DNA of 64,000 nt from Prolixibacteraceae bacterium (GTDB lineage: Bacteria; Bacteroidota; Bacteroidia; Bacteroidales; Prolixibacteraceae). The stretch covers positions 1 through 64,000 of the forward strand of contig JAOARB010000014.1 of the NCBI GenBank assembly GCA_025210775.1, given 5' to 3'. The notes below the pieces were generated by a model. The model did no database searches, was not told the origin of the DNA, and was given only the letters and a program-made list of their open reading frames with translations. A program made the translations under genes and the position numbers. Each line of letters begins with the position of its first letter. Positions within the stretch are counted from its first letter, which is position 1. Shown piece by piece: positions 26,114-35,149 of the stretch.

Positions 26114-27664
26114 ATGAGAAAAGAATTAAATATTACAGCTACTCCAAAACAGGCTTCTGATGTTGCTTATCTGAAACCGATAGTAGCAAAGAAACTCAAT
26201 ATAGACAAAGAGAGAATTTGCGATATTATCATTCGTCGTTCTTCTATTGATGCTCGTAAACCAAATATAAAGATGAATTTGAGTTTACTTGTAGATATAG
26301 ACAATAAAGAGCAACCTCCAAAGAAGCCATTCTTTAATTATAAGAATGTTTCCAATGAACAAGAGGTGATTGTTGTAGGTGCAGGTCCTGCAGGAATGTT
26401 TGCTGCTTTACGTCTAATTGAACATGGGCTTAAGCCTATTGTATTAGAACGAGGAAAGACAGTATATGATCGAAAAAAAGATATTTCTGCAATTCATAAT
26501 CAACATATTGTCGATCCAGATTCGAACTATGGTTTTGGTGAAGGTGGAGCAGGTACTTTCTCGGATGGAAAACTATTTACGAGATCAAAAAAACGAGGAG
26601 ATGTTCGAAGAATCTTAGAGATCTTTAATTTTCATGGAGCTCAGGATGAAATTCTTATTGAAGCACACCCTCATATTGGTACCAATGTACTTCCTAAAGT
26701 CGTTAAAAATATGCGCCAATCTATTTTAGATGCTGGTGGAGAAGTACGTTTTGGTGTTAAAGTTGTTGATTTTATTCTTGAGAAAGATGAGATGAAGGGA
26801 GTTGTTCTTGAGGATGGTACTTCTTTAACGGCACCCGCTGTTATTCTTGCTACGGGTCACTCCGCGCGTGAGATTTATTATACCTTATTGGATAATCATA
26901 TTAAACTTGAATCGAAAGCCTTTGCTATGGGGGTACGTCTAGAGCATCCACAAGATGTGATTGATCGTATTCAATATCATGGAAGAGAACGAGGAGAGTA
27001 TCTACCAGCAGCATCCTATGCTTTTGTTGAGCAAGTGGATGGTAGAGGGGTATATTCTTTCTGTATGTGTCCAGGAGGAGTCGTGGTTCCTGCTGCAACA
27101 GCACCAGATGAATTAGTTGTGAATGGAATGTCTCCATCAAGTCGTGGTGGACATTTTGCTAATGCAGGATTGGTTGTAGAGATTCGTCCTGAAGATATTG
27201 GAAGTGAGGATGATCCATTGGTAGGGCTTCGTTATCAAGAAGCATTAGAGAAAAGATGTTTTGAGGAAGCAAATAAAACACAAAATGCTCCATCTCAACG
27301 TATGTTGGATTTTGTAAAAGGTCGTCCATCGAAGAGTGTTACTGCCTCGTCTTATAGACCAGGTTTGACATTGTCTAGAATAGACCAGTGGTTACCTAAA
27401 CATATATCTTCTCGTTTGCAAAAAGGTTTCCAAATGATGGGTAAAAGAGCCAATGGATTTTTAACTAATGATGCAAAGATTATTGGTGTTGAATCACGAA
27501 CGTCTTCCCCTGTACGTATTCCAAGAGATGCAGATTCATTGCAGCATGTCGATGTGAAAAACTTTTATCCTTGTGGAGAAGGTGCTGGTTATGCTGGAGG
27601 AATTGTTTCTTCAGCGATGGATGGCGAGAGATGTGCAGATAAGATAGCAGAGCTTCTAGCGTAG
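26114..27664 (+). CDS. NAD(P)/FAD-dependent oxidoreductase (COG2509-type dehydrogenase)
   Basis: A 516-residue flavoprotein. An N-terminal ~80-residue region typical of this family (RKELNITATPKQASDV...) precedes the FAD Rossmann motif VIVVGAGPAGMFAALRL (near 87-103); NYGFGEGGAGTFSDGKLFTR (near 140-159; here up to 20 residues) and the C-terminal FYPCGEGAGYAGGIVSSAMDG segment (near 485) are characteristic. The family is widespread in anaerobic bacteria and its substrate is unknown. It follows the PorT gene by 18 bp and is closed by a strong terminator. Confidence 0.88.
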   Translation: MRKELNITATPKQASDVAYLKPIVAKKLNIDKERICDIIIRRSSIDARKPNIKMNLSLLVDIDNKEQPPKKPFFNYKNVSNEQEVIVVGAGPAGMFAALRLIEHGLKPIVLERGKTVYDRKKDISAIHNQHIVDPDSNYGFGEGGAGTFSDGKLFTRSKKRGDVRRILEIFNFHGAQDEILIEAHPHIGTNVLPKVVKNMRQSILDAGGEVRFGVKVVDFILEKDEMKGVVLEDGTSLTAPAVILATGHSAREIYYTLLDNHIKLESKAFAMGVRLEHPQDVIDRIQYHGRERGEYLPAASYAFVEQVDGRGVYSFCMCPGGVVVPAATAPDELVVNGMSPSSRGGHFANAGLVVEIRPEDIGSEDDPLVGLRYQEALEKRCFEEANKTQNAPSQRMLDFVKGRPSKSVTASSYRPGLTLSRIDQWLPKHISSRLQKGFQMMGKRANGFLTNDAKIIGVESRTSSPVRIPRDADSLQHVDVKNFYPCGEGAGYAGGIVSSAMDGERCADKIAELLA

Positions 27665-27744
27665 TAATTCGTAATCAAATCATAAATGCAACACTATAGG
27701 ATGTGGCTTACAGTCATTGTGATCTTATAAAGCTAGATATAAAC

Positions 27745-27779
27745 AAAAAAAGCTATAGAATTATTTCTATAGCTTTTTT
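27745..27779. terminator. Bidirectional intrinsic terminator
   Basis: Arms AAAAAAAGCTATAGAA (27745-27760) and TTCTATAGCTTTTTT (27765-27779) form a perfect 15-bp stem with TTAT loop, between the FAD oxidoreductase gene and the converging aminopeptidase gene. Confidence 0.92.
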
Positions 27780-27797
27780 GTTTAATTAAGGGATTTA

Positions 27798-29198
27798 TTA
27801 AGCTCCTTTCTGAACTTCATTTTCTACCTCTTCAACTGTAATAGGAATTCTCTCTCCAAGAATTCTACTACCGTTAGATGTAATCAAAAGATCATCTTCT
27901 AGTCGTATTCCACCGAAATCAAGATATTCTTTTTCAAGAAGATCAAAATTGATAAATTCGTTATTAATCTTTTCTTTTTTCCATTTTTCAATTAGTGCAG
28001 GAATAAAATAAACACCTGGCTCATTGGTAATGACAAATCCTTCTTCTAGTTTTTTACCTAAACGAAGATTTTCAGTTCCAAATTGGTTAATAGGACGAGT
28101 AACATCGTCATATCCAACAAATACTTGACCATATCCTTCCATATCATGAACATCTAATCCCATCATGTGACCTAATCCATGAGGGAAGAACATCGCGTGT
28201 GCACCTTTAGCAACTGCCTCATCGATATTACCTTTCATGACACCTACCTCTTTAAGACCTTCAGCAATAACTCTTGCTGCAGCCATATGGCAATCAAGGT
28301 TGGTAACACCAGGAGCAAACATTGATTTTGCTTTTTCATTTGCCGCAAGAACAATATTATATATATCTTTTTGTTTTTGTGTAAAACGACCTCCTACAGG
28401 AATTGTTCTTGTGAAATCAGAAGCGTAATAGCTATTTGCTTCGGCTCCTGCATCTACAAGCATTAGTTTTCCTGTTTCTAATATACCAGAGTGGTCATGG
28501 TTGTGTAGTGTTTCCCCATGTTGAGAAAGAATACATGGGAAGCTTACGCCTTTCCCTTTACTTAAAGAGATTCCTTCAATGACACCAGCAATATATTGCT
28601 CTGCATTTCCTGGTTGAGCAAGACGCATTGCAGTAGTGTGCATATCATATCCAATTGCACATGCTTTCTCTATTTCGATAATTTCACAAGCTTCTTTTTT
28701 CTCTCTAAGCTTAATTAAAGAAGTACGTAGGGCAGGAGAGATGTAGTCTACCAATTTAGCAGGATGAATACCCATTAGCTCTCCTAAGAATAATTCAGTT
28801 TTACCTCTGTAGTTAGGTAGAATATGAATCTTTCTGCCTTTTTCTACAGCATCTTTCACTTTTGTATATAGAGATTTTATAGGAGCGGTATTGGTTACAC
28901 CAAATTGTAACGCTTTCTCTTTAAGTGGAATTTGTGGTCCCATCCATATAATATCCTCGATATCTACGTCGTTTCCAAAGATATAATCTTTTCCTTCGTC
29001 AAGATCTAATATTCCAAACATATCAGGTAGATCTAACCCAAAAAGGTAAGCAAAAGTACTATCTTGACGGAAATGATACGTGTTGTGAGGGTAGTTATAT
29101 GATGCTTCCATATTTCCTGGAATCAATATTATTCCCTTTTCTGGCATCATACTGTGTAATCTCTCACGACGAGATATATAGGTTTCTTTACTAAACAT
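27798..29198 (-). CDS. Aminopeptidase P family protein (Xaa-Pro aminopeptidase, M24B)
   Basis: A 466-residue dinuclear metallopeptidase that removes an N-terminal residue preceding proline. After the N-terminal creatinase-like domain (about 1-170), the catalytic domain carries the metal ligands: VDAGAEANSYYASDFTRT (two Asp, near 265-280), FPHGLGHMMGLDVHD (His, near 350-365), TNEPGVYF (Glu, near 408) and GGIRLEDDLL (Glu, near 440). All five ligands are present. Single gene, convergent to the FAD oxidoreductase. Confidence 0.94.
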   Translation of the reverse strand: MFSKETYISRRERLHSMMPEKGIILIPGNMEASYNYPHNTYHFRQDSTFAYLFGLDLPDMFGILDLDEGKDYIFGNDVDIEDIIWMGPQIPLKEKALQFGVTNTAPIKSLYTKVKDAVEKGRKIHILPNYRGKTELFLGELMGIHPAKLVDYISPALRTSLIKLREKKEACEIIEIEKACAIGYDMHTTAMRLAQPGNAEQYIAGVIEGISLSKGKGVSFPCILSQHGETLHNHDHSGILETGKLMLVDAGAEANSYYASDFTRTIPVGGRFTQKQKDIYNIVLAANEKAKSMFAPGVTNLDCHMAAARVIAEGLKEVGVMKGNIDEAVAKGAHAMFFPHGLGHMMGLDVHDMEGYGQVFVGYDDVTRPINQFGTENLRLGKKLEEGFVITNEPGVYFIPALIEKWKKEKINNEFINFDLLEKEYLDFGGIRLEDDLLITSNGSRILGERIPITVEEVENEVQKGA

Positions 29199-29362
29199 AG
29201 CGTAAATTTTTATTTAACTGCAATAATATAGATATAATCCTTTAATATTCTTATGATATTCGTATATAATGTTTATGATACTTGTTATTTAGAGATCCTT
29301 ATTACGAAACATAAGTAATCTTACTAATGATTATATCCCTCAAAAGGAGTTTGGTATAGATC

Positions 29363-31285
29363 TTATTCGACGGGAGCTATATTCTCTTTTGTGATTTCAT
29401 CTTTGTGTGATTCTTTCCACTCTTTCATCTTTTCTTCATAAAGTAAATGTGTTGGATCGATATCTCCAGCCCTATTATACCATTCATGTGCTCTTGATAA
29501 GGAGTCTTGTTTAAGAAAGATATCTCCCATAAGAAAATATTGTTCAATTTGTTGTGGTCTTATCGTTATTAATTTTTCTGTAATTATATCTTTTGCATCA
29601 TTAAATTGGTTCATTTTAGTAAGAATGTTAGCTCTTTTAAATAGTAGATACCAATTACTGGGGTGTTCTTTAATTGCTTCCTTTACGACTTTAGATGCTT
29701 CTTCCCACTGTTCTTCTTTTGTGTAGAAGTCAATCTTTTTGATAAAAGGAATCATTAAATTGGGATTAATTTTTAAAGCGTTATCAAAGAAACGTATACC
29801 GGTATATTCTTGACCTTGTAGATAATAAGAAAGACCAATATAGTATTGTGTGATCGGCATTCTTTTATTAAGTCTATATGCCATCTCAAAAGTGTCACCT
29901 GCTCTGATAACGTTGTTTCTTTCTAACTGTTCTTTCCCTTGGTTAATTAGTTGTATGATTTGGTTGTCCACTTTTTTGTTTGTATAGTATAGGGATGCCA
30001 ACCATTCTGAAACGTTAGTAATTAATTCTAGTGTGGTGGCAACATCTGCGACTTGTTTTATTTTGCGATTGAAACTATAGAGGTCGTTTCTAGCTAAAGC
30101 ATTGAAAGCATCAATAATTTCATAATTTGGGTATCTTTCATGATATTTTAGTTCTTGTAATCTTTCAACAATATCTTGATCAAGAATGAATCTCTCATGA
30201 GAAATATTGTTGTTGATAAGATTCACTAGTTTGATGAAGTCTTCTTTAAAATTGTATTTCTCCAAGTCTGAATTTTCTTCGTCTAAAAACTCTAGTAGAT
30301 CAATATTAATCGGTTCTAATTCTGTTGTATATCCTTTAGGTGTATTTGTGATTAGTAATTTAGATATCGTATTGATGAAAAGTTCAAATTTATATTCATT
30401 GTAATCATTGTTGTAGAATATTTGTAATATGTAGCCATTAGCAAGGCGAACAAATCTTTTGTCAATATCAGAAATCTGTTTTATGATTTCGGCATGTAGT
30501 GAGTCGTCTTCATCAAGAATAGGTGCTAATTGAGGAACATCTTGCTTCCATTCTTCATAGAGGATTGCAGAGCGTTCCCTATTTCTAGAGTTATATCTCT
30601 TTTTAGATGGTGTTTTTTCAATTTTAAGCGTCTCTTTATCGTATCTGCCTACAATGTCATTAATGGTCTTAGAATAGAGATTTTGGGCCTCTTTAGAGAA
30701 TGTAAACTTCATTGACTCCGGTTTATTATATGTAAAAACGGATAAACTTTTTAGTGCTTTGTACAGATCTTCCTTAAGTTCTCTTTTCCCTTTTTCATAA
30801 AACAATAAGTATTTGTCATAGTCTTTCCATAATGTCTCCTCAATTTGAATCTCATTACTTTTTTCGTCAAAATAGGAGAAGATAAATGGTTGTGTTATCT
30901 CTAGTTTTGTTTTGTCGTATGATATCAGTACTCCCTGTAGTTCTTTTTTAGGCAATCTTTTTATTATTGGTGTTACTTCTGTCGGCCAAAAGTATTTCTT
31001 GTCTTGTATGATATTTAAATAAATTTTAAGTGAATCAATATCTTTTTTATTGAATTTAAACATCAGTTTTCCTTTCTCAGGAGTGAGTTTAAAGTATATG
31101 TATTTACTCTTTTGAAATTGGCTCTCTTTAGGCATCCCCTCGCCATTCTTTGTTGTAATAGATATTGTACTGTTAATTTTTTTATCACCACGTTTTTTTA
31201 CCACCAAATCAGTTGTTTGGGACATAGAGACTGTTGGAATGATGCAGACTGTAAATATTAAAATAATTTTTTCGATTAATTTCAT
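29363..31285 (-). CDS. Exported tetratricopeptide-repeat protein
   Basis: A 640-residue protein with a signal peptide (MKLIEKIILIFTVC... ending SMSQ) and, in the C-terminal third (about 455-625), TPR units such as RAGDTFEMAYRLNKRMPI, TQYYIGLSYYLQGQEYTG, ALKINPNLMIPF, EASKVVKEAIKEHPSN and AHEWYNRAGDIDP. The first 450 residues are polar and not recognised. The ATG at 31285 is chosen because it starts the signal peptide; the frame's first ATG at 31306 adds seven residues. TPRs mediate protein contacts, so a periplasmic scaffold role is likely, but the partner is unknown. Confidence 0.75.
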   Translation of the reverse strand: MKLIEKIILIFTVCIIPTVSMSQTTDLVVKKRGDKKINSTISITTKNGEGMPKESQFQKSKYIYFKLTPEKGKLMFKFNKKDIDSLKIYLNIIQDKKYFWPTEVTPIIKRLPKKELQGVLISYDKTKLEITQPFIFSYFDEKSNEIQIEETLWKDYDKYLLFYEKGKRELKEDLYKALKSLSVFTYNKPESMKFTFSKEAQNLYSKTINDIVGRYDKETLKIEKTPSKKRYNSRNRERSAILYEEWKQDVPQLAPILDEDDSLHAEIIKQISDIDKRFVRLANGYILQIFYNNDYNEYKFELFINTISKLLITNTPKGYTTELEPINIDLLEFLDEENSDLEKYNFKEDFIKLVNLINNNISHERFILDQDIVERLQELKYHERYPNYEIIDAFNALARNDLYSFNRKIKQVADVATTLELITNVSEWLASLYYTNKKVDNQIIQLINQGKEQLERNNVIRAGDTFEMAYRLNKRMPITQYYIGLSYYLQGQEYTGIRFFDNALKINPNLMIPFIKKIDFYTKEEQWEEASKVVKEAIKEHPSNWYLLFKRANILTKMNQFNDAKDIITEKLITIRPQQIEQYFLMGDIFLKQDSLSRAHEWYNRAGDIDPTHLLYEEKMKEWKESHKDEITKENIAPVE

Positions 31286-31655
31286 AGTTCCTCTTAATTT
31301 TGTCAATCATATCTACCATTACTAACAATGATTTTAGACGAAAAGATTAGACTATTGTACTAATTTTTGTATTAAACTTTCTAAAAATGGATATGATCCT
31401 TTTCGTTCTTTTTGATTTGATCTTTCCTGATCCAGATATATGCATAGCCCCACTAATATATGGACTGATCCTATATATGGACTGATCCCTGATCCTATTA
31501 ATAGACAAGAGGTGGAGAGAAGGATTGATTTTGAAGATCTATACTTTAACGAAATAGTTGTAGGGGGTGGATCTAATTTACTTACTACTTAAGAATAATC
31601 GAAGATAAATATATGGCACAAAAAAAGCCAACATACAAAATATATGCTGGCTTTG
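31286..31655. other. Gene-free spacer with a short tandem repeat
   Basis: No coding frame seen. Two 17-bp units sharing TATATGGACTGATCC lie at 31457-31471 and 31474-31488, followed by a partial CTGATCC. The right end is the tRNA-Leu terminator. Confidence 0.6.
31619..31654 (-). terminator. Terminator of the tRNA-Leu transcript
   Basis: On the minus strand, AAAGCCAGCATA pairs with TATGTTGGCTTT (plus-strand positions 31643-31654 and 31624-31635, one G-U), followed by a T-run at the left end. It begins 2 bp after the tRNA 3' end. Confidence 0.9.
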
Positions 31656-31737
31656 TGCGGACGAAGGGACTCGAACCCCCACGCCTCTCGGCACTAGATC
31701 CTAAGTCTAGCGCGGCTACCAATTACGCCACGTCCGC
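31656..31737 (-). tRNA. tRNA-Leu(TAG), distal copy
   Basis: An 82-nt class II tRNA. Acceptor GCGGACG/CGTCCGC, discriminator A, anticodon stem CTAGA/TCTAG enclosing CTTAGGA (anticodon TAG), and a long variable arm (TGCCGAGAGGCG). CCA not encoded. Confidence 0.97.
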
Positions 31738-31783
31738 GTGTTTTGATATAAAAGACAAAACCAAGAACAATTCTAAGGATAAG

Positions 31784-31865
31784 TGCGGATGAAGGGACTC
31801 GAACCCCCACGCCTCTCGGCACTAGATCCTAAGTCTAGCGCGGCTACCAATTACGCCACATCCGC
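31784..31865 (-). tRNA. tRNA-Leu(TAG), promoter-proximal copy
   Basis: An 82-nt copy that differs from the other only at the sixth acceptor pair: GCGGATG/CATCCGC in place of GCGGACG/CGTCCGC. Both partner bases changed, so the pair is preserved (compensatory change). Anticodon TAG, discriminator A. Confidence 0.97.
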
Positions 31866-31880
31866 CTCAGAATTGCGATG

Positions 31881-31910
31881 CAAATATAGGAGCTTTTTTT
31901 TTAGTACAAA
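31881..31910 (-). promoter_or_regulatory. Promoter of the tRNA-Leu pair
   Basis: On the minus strand TTTG (31910-31907), an 18-bp spacer containing nine consecutive A, and TATATTTG (31888-31881) match the Bacteroidota consensus. It sits 15 bp before the first tRNA. Confidence 0.85.
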
Positions 31911-32160
31911 ACAAAAACAGAAACTTTTTTCAATAAAAGTTATTCTTTGATCGGTCCCATTGAATGGAATTCTTTTGTATGTTTTTGAAATTCAAATTGC
32001 TAAGCAGGAGTAAGTGAAAAGTGAAAAAAATATTTTTTTTTTATTCTTTTTATCCCCTTGAGCTAAAAAAACAATATCCGAACTATTATGATCTTAATGT
32101 AGATTATTCAATTTTTATGAGATGAAGTGAATCGCTCGTATCCATTCCCATAGATGAAGA

Positions 32161-32194
32161 AATAAAAAAGAGGATAAAATGAATTACCCTCTTT
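32161..32194 (-). terminator. Terminator after the FadL-like gene
   Basis: On the minus strand AAAGAGGGTAA pairs with TTATCCTCTTT (one G-U) with a 6-nt loop, followed by a T-rich run; it starts 9 bp past the stop codon. Confidence 0.85.
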
Positions 32195-32202
32195 GTCTAT
32201 TT

Positions 32203-33783
32203 TTAGAAACGGAAACCTACCGTGACAAGAAAACGATTCTTTGTCCATATCGTTTCTGTTTGTGGTGATTCTGTATAATAATTATCGACTCCTTCGGCAT
32301 ATTGGTAATAATTCTCTGTTGAGTAATCATGGGTAAAGGCTGCATCTACAAAGAACTTCTGGGTTCTATAGCCTACACCTGCAGAGATAATATAATGTTT
32401 GTTTTTACTCGCTATCTGTCCATCACTGTTAGGCGTATTGTAGCCCTCTATATATTGTTCGTAAGGGTTGCCTAGTAGTTGATATCCACCACGAAAATAG
32501 TAGTTCTCTCTTAAGCGATATTCTAATCCAAAACGTAAGTTATGTACTCCTTTGTAAATTTGTTGTATATCATTGTTGGTCTCAGTAAAATCATAATTAT
32601 CAACATCGTTTTTTGTTGAGAAGGTGGCATTACCATAATTTAGATATTCGTAATCCATACTGGCAATGATATGTCTCTTGATAATAAAGGCCACACTTGT
32701 GTTAATTCTAAGAGGGGTATTGAGTTTGTATTCACCTCTAAACATTGGCGATTTCTCATTAACATTTTCTTCTTTATTTTCATAAATCACCCTAGAGTCC
32801 ATCACTCCATAGTAGTCTTCTTTGATGGTGTAGTAGGTCGGGCTATGAAAAGCTGCCCCAATGCGTATATCGTTTGTTGGTCGATAAATAAGACCTAGAT
32901 TAATCCCAAAACCTGTACCATTTTGGTTTAATACTTCAGTGTGGGTAAATCTTTTTAAATTATCCGACCCTTGCTCGCTATAAGTTTTTTGTTCCTCATA
33001 ATGAAGGTCTTTAATATCTAGAGAAGCACCAAAATAGAGTTTGTGATTTACATTTCCACCAAAACTGAATGTATAGTTGTTGATACTTCCAGTTGTATTT
33101 TTAGATATTAATTGATCTACTGTTGCATTTTGAGGTAATATTGAGCTCCATTGACCATCAATAATATTACCTCCGTTGTCCGTTTTTTGTTGGATCAAAT
33201 ATCCTTGGAAGGCTAAGTTACTATTAAGTGGATTGTTCGGGTTATAGTATGGATTATAGCCTTCATCACCAAAACGAAGACTATCTAGTAAGATGTTATG
33301 TGTTGTGGCTTGTGCAGCATAAGCATCCGTTCTCGAACTTTTACTGTTTCTTAAACTAGCCGTAGAAACTCCTTTAAAATCTGCATTTCTATTGAAAGAG
33401 ATTCCCCAATTTAGATTGATTAGACTGGAGTTGCCTCTTTCTACAGGGATAGCACTTACAAATCCCCAATTGCTGATATTAATATAGTTTTTATTGGCAT
33501 TACGATTTTCTCCTCCATATTTAGTCTCTGCATCAATATTGTTAAACATACCTAAAGAAAAAGAGAACTCATTGGATTGAAAAACCCCAATACCAGCCGG
33601 ATTGATATTTATCGATGAGATATCCCCACCAAGTGCGCCAAAGGCACCTCCCATTGCGGCACTTCTTGCTGTAGTTCCATACTGCTCGGTGCTTAGTGTT
33701 ACAATTTGATCTATCGATTGAGCAAATGCTGATGATACACTACCCAACAGCATTATGCATATATATATATACTTTCTTCTCAT
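32203..33783 (-). CDS. FadL/OmpP1-type outer membrane transport protein
   Basis: A 526-residue barrel with a signal peptide ending AFAQ near residue 22. The family signature follows: GTTARSAAMGGAFGALGGD and ISSININPAGIG (near 37-65), equal to the N-terminal hatch of FadL-like porins, then many beta strands and a terminal VTVGFRF. FadL proteins pass hydrophobic molecules across the outer membrane; Bacteroidota members are often labelled hemin receptors without proof. It is downstream of, and probably co-transcribed with, the lipoprotein gene at 33864 (80-bp gap). Confidence 0.85.
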   Translation of the reverse strand: MRRKYIYICIMLLGSVSSAFAQSIDQIVTLSTEQYGTTARSAAMGGAFGALGGDISSININPAGIGVFQSNEFSFSLGMFNNIDAETKYGGENRNANKNYINISNWGFVSAIPVERGNSSLINLNWGISFNRNADFKGVSTASLRNSKSSRTDAYAAQATTHNILLDSLRFGDEGYNPYYNPNNPLNSNLAFQGYLIQQKTDNGGNIIDGQWSSILPQNATVDQLISKNTTGSINNYTFSFGGNVNHKLYFGASLDIKDLHYEEQKTYSEQGSDNLKRFTHTEVLNQNGTGFGINLGLIYRPTNDIRIGAAFHSPTYYTIKEDYYGVMDSRVIYENKEENVNEKSPMFRGEYKLNTPLRINTSVAFIIKRHIIASMDYEYLNYGNATFSTKNDVDNYDFTETNNDIQQIYKGVHNLRFGLEYRLRENYYFRGGYQLLGNPYEQYIEGYNTPNSDGQIASKNKHYIISAGVGYRTQKFFVDAAFTHDYSTENYYQYAEGVDNYYTESPQTETIWTKNRFLVTVGFRF

Positions 33784-33863
33784 AGTATTTGAATTTAATA
33801 GATTCTATACAAACGAATATCTTAGATGTTATTTCTTGATTAGACGGAGATAATTTAGTTTGA

Positions 33864-35033
33864 TTATCGCTGTCTTCCTCTTCCCGAACCAGAAGAAGAT
33901 CTCCTTGTAGGAGTGGAACTTCTAGTAGGTGACGAGCTCCTATTTGGATTGTAATTGCTGTTCCTATTAGGGTTGTTATTCGATTTATTGTAGGTCGGAT
34001 AACTATTGCTTCTGGTCGGAGTCCTTTGATAATTCGTCTTACGTGTGTTTGTAGGAGTACTTCTATTTTGATTATAAGAGTTTCTATTTACATTAGAATT
34101 ATAGTTAGATCTATATCCCGAAACCTTATTACTTCTAGGACGATAATATTGTTGAGACGACGACCTTGATTGTGATTTATATTTCGGATAACTATTGGAT
34201 GAAGAAGATCTATAGCTGTTTGCAGCCCTTCCTGTTTGAGTTCCTGTAGGTCTGTATGTTGTGGTTGATCTTCTAGATCTGTCTATTCCAGATTGACGGC
34301 CATAGCTTCTTGTTCCACTAATGACATTTGAGTTTAAAGGACGACTTGTACTTCTACTTTGATAGCCACTTGATCTCATTCGTCCCCCTCTAATTATTTC
34401 TTGAGAGTGGTAAGACGATCCTCCTCCTCCAACTATAATAGCTGGGTGATAATGATAGTATGGGTGGTAATAATTAGGATACCCAGAATAATAAAATAAG
34501 CTGTTATAGCCATAAGGGTAGTAGCCAGAATAGTAGAAACCCATTGGATCATAATATCCACTATGATAGTAGTGGTACGGATGGTATCTATAAGGATTTA
34601 CGCCCCAATAGTAGTCGTAGCCCCAACCAAAGGAGACGCTAAAATTAGAGTAGGAGTTCCTATTCATGTAATCCCAATTGTTACTCTCTGGGAAATAAAA
34701 ATTCTGAATTATTGGTGATCCAGCTCCATTATCTATCGTGTCGCTTGCAACCCATGAATAGTTCTTGTAATCAATTTGATCGCTCGTGTCATAAATGTCG
34801 GCATCCGATACTTTGGGTGTTGGTATCGGTGATATCTGAGCGTTTTGATTATTAGACTCTTGTATAAGTTCGTTGTTCTGCTGTTGTGTCGATCGTGTGG
34901 TGTTATTTATCGGCTCAACAGAGGGAATGTAGTATAGATCGTCTTGATAGTTCTTTGTTGTGTATTGCGTTGGAGCACAGGCCCCCAAGCTAACCACTAA
35001 AAGAAACAACAGTATCCGTATTTCAAGTTTCAT
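33864..35033 (-). CDS. Lipoprotein with Tyr-rich core and Asn/Ser/Arg-rich disordered tail
   Basis: A 389-residue lipoprotein of low complexity. Lipobox LGAC places Cys near residue 19. Residues about 110-200 form a linker and Tyr/His/Pro/Gly-rich block (dozens of Tyr, e.g. PYHYYHSGYY), and from about 215 to the end the chain is Ser/Arg/Asn/Thr-rich, strongly basic and surely disordered. No catalytic domain is visible. A strong Shine-Dalgarno-like GAGGAGG lies just before the ATG, which is unusual for Bacteroidota. It heads an operon with the FadL-like porin. Similar low-complexity Bacteroidota proteins have been mislabelled 'vitellogenin-like'. Confidence 0.7.
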   Translation of the reverse strand: MKLEIRILLFLLVVSLGACAPTQYTTKNYQDDLYYIPSVEPINNTTRSTQQQNNELIQESNNQNAQISPIPTPKVSDADIYDTSDQIDYKNYSWVASDTIDNGAGSPIIQNFYFPESNNWDYMNRNSYSNFSVSFGWGYDYYWGVNPYRYHPYHYYHSGYYDPMGFYYSGYYPYGYNSLFYYSGYPNYYHPYYHYHPAIIVGGGGSSYHSQEIIRGGRMRSSGYQSRSTSRPLNSNVISGTRSYGRQSGIDRSRRSTTTYRPTGTQTGRAANSYRSSSSNSYPKYKSQSRSSSQQYYRPRSNKVSGYRSNYNSNVNRNSYNQNRSTPTNTRKTNYQRTPTRSNSYPTYNKSNNNPNRNSNYNPNRSSSPTRSSTPTRRSSSGSGRGRQR

Positions 35034-35149
35034 AGTTGGTCCTCCTCAAAAAGTTTAGATATTCGCTATATTTTTCTTTTCTTTTTCTTTTCTTTGTACT
35101 CTCTTAATTGTAACTAAAAGAGTACAATAACCGTACCAAATTTAATATA

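Larger units (their letters stand above)
31866..32202. other. Spacer holding tRNA-Leu promoter and the FadL-operon terminator
   Basis: No gene seen. Apart from the promoter (31881-31910) and terminator (32161-32194) annotated separately, it is AT-rich with long T/A runs near 32030-32045. Confidence 0.6.
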
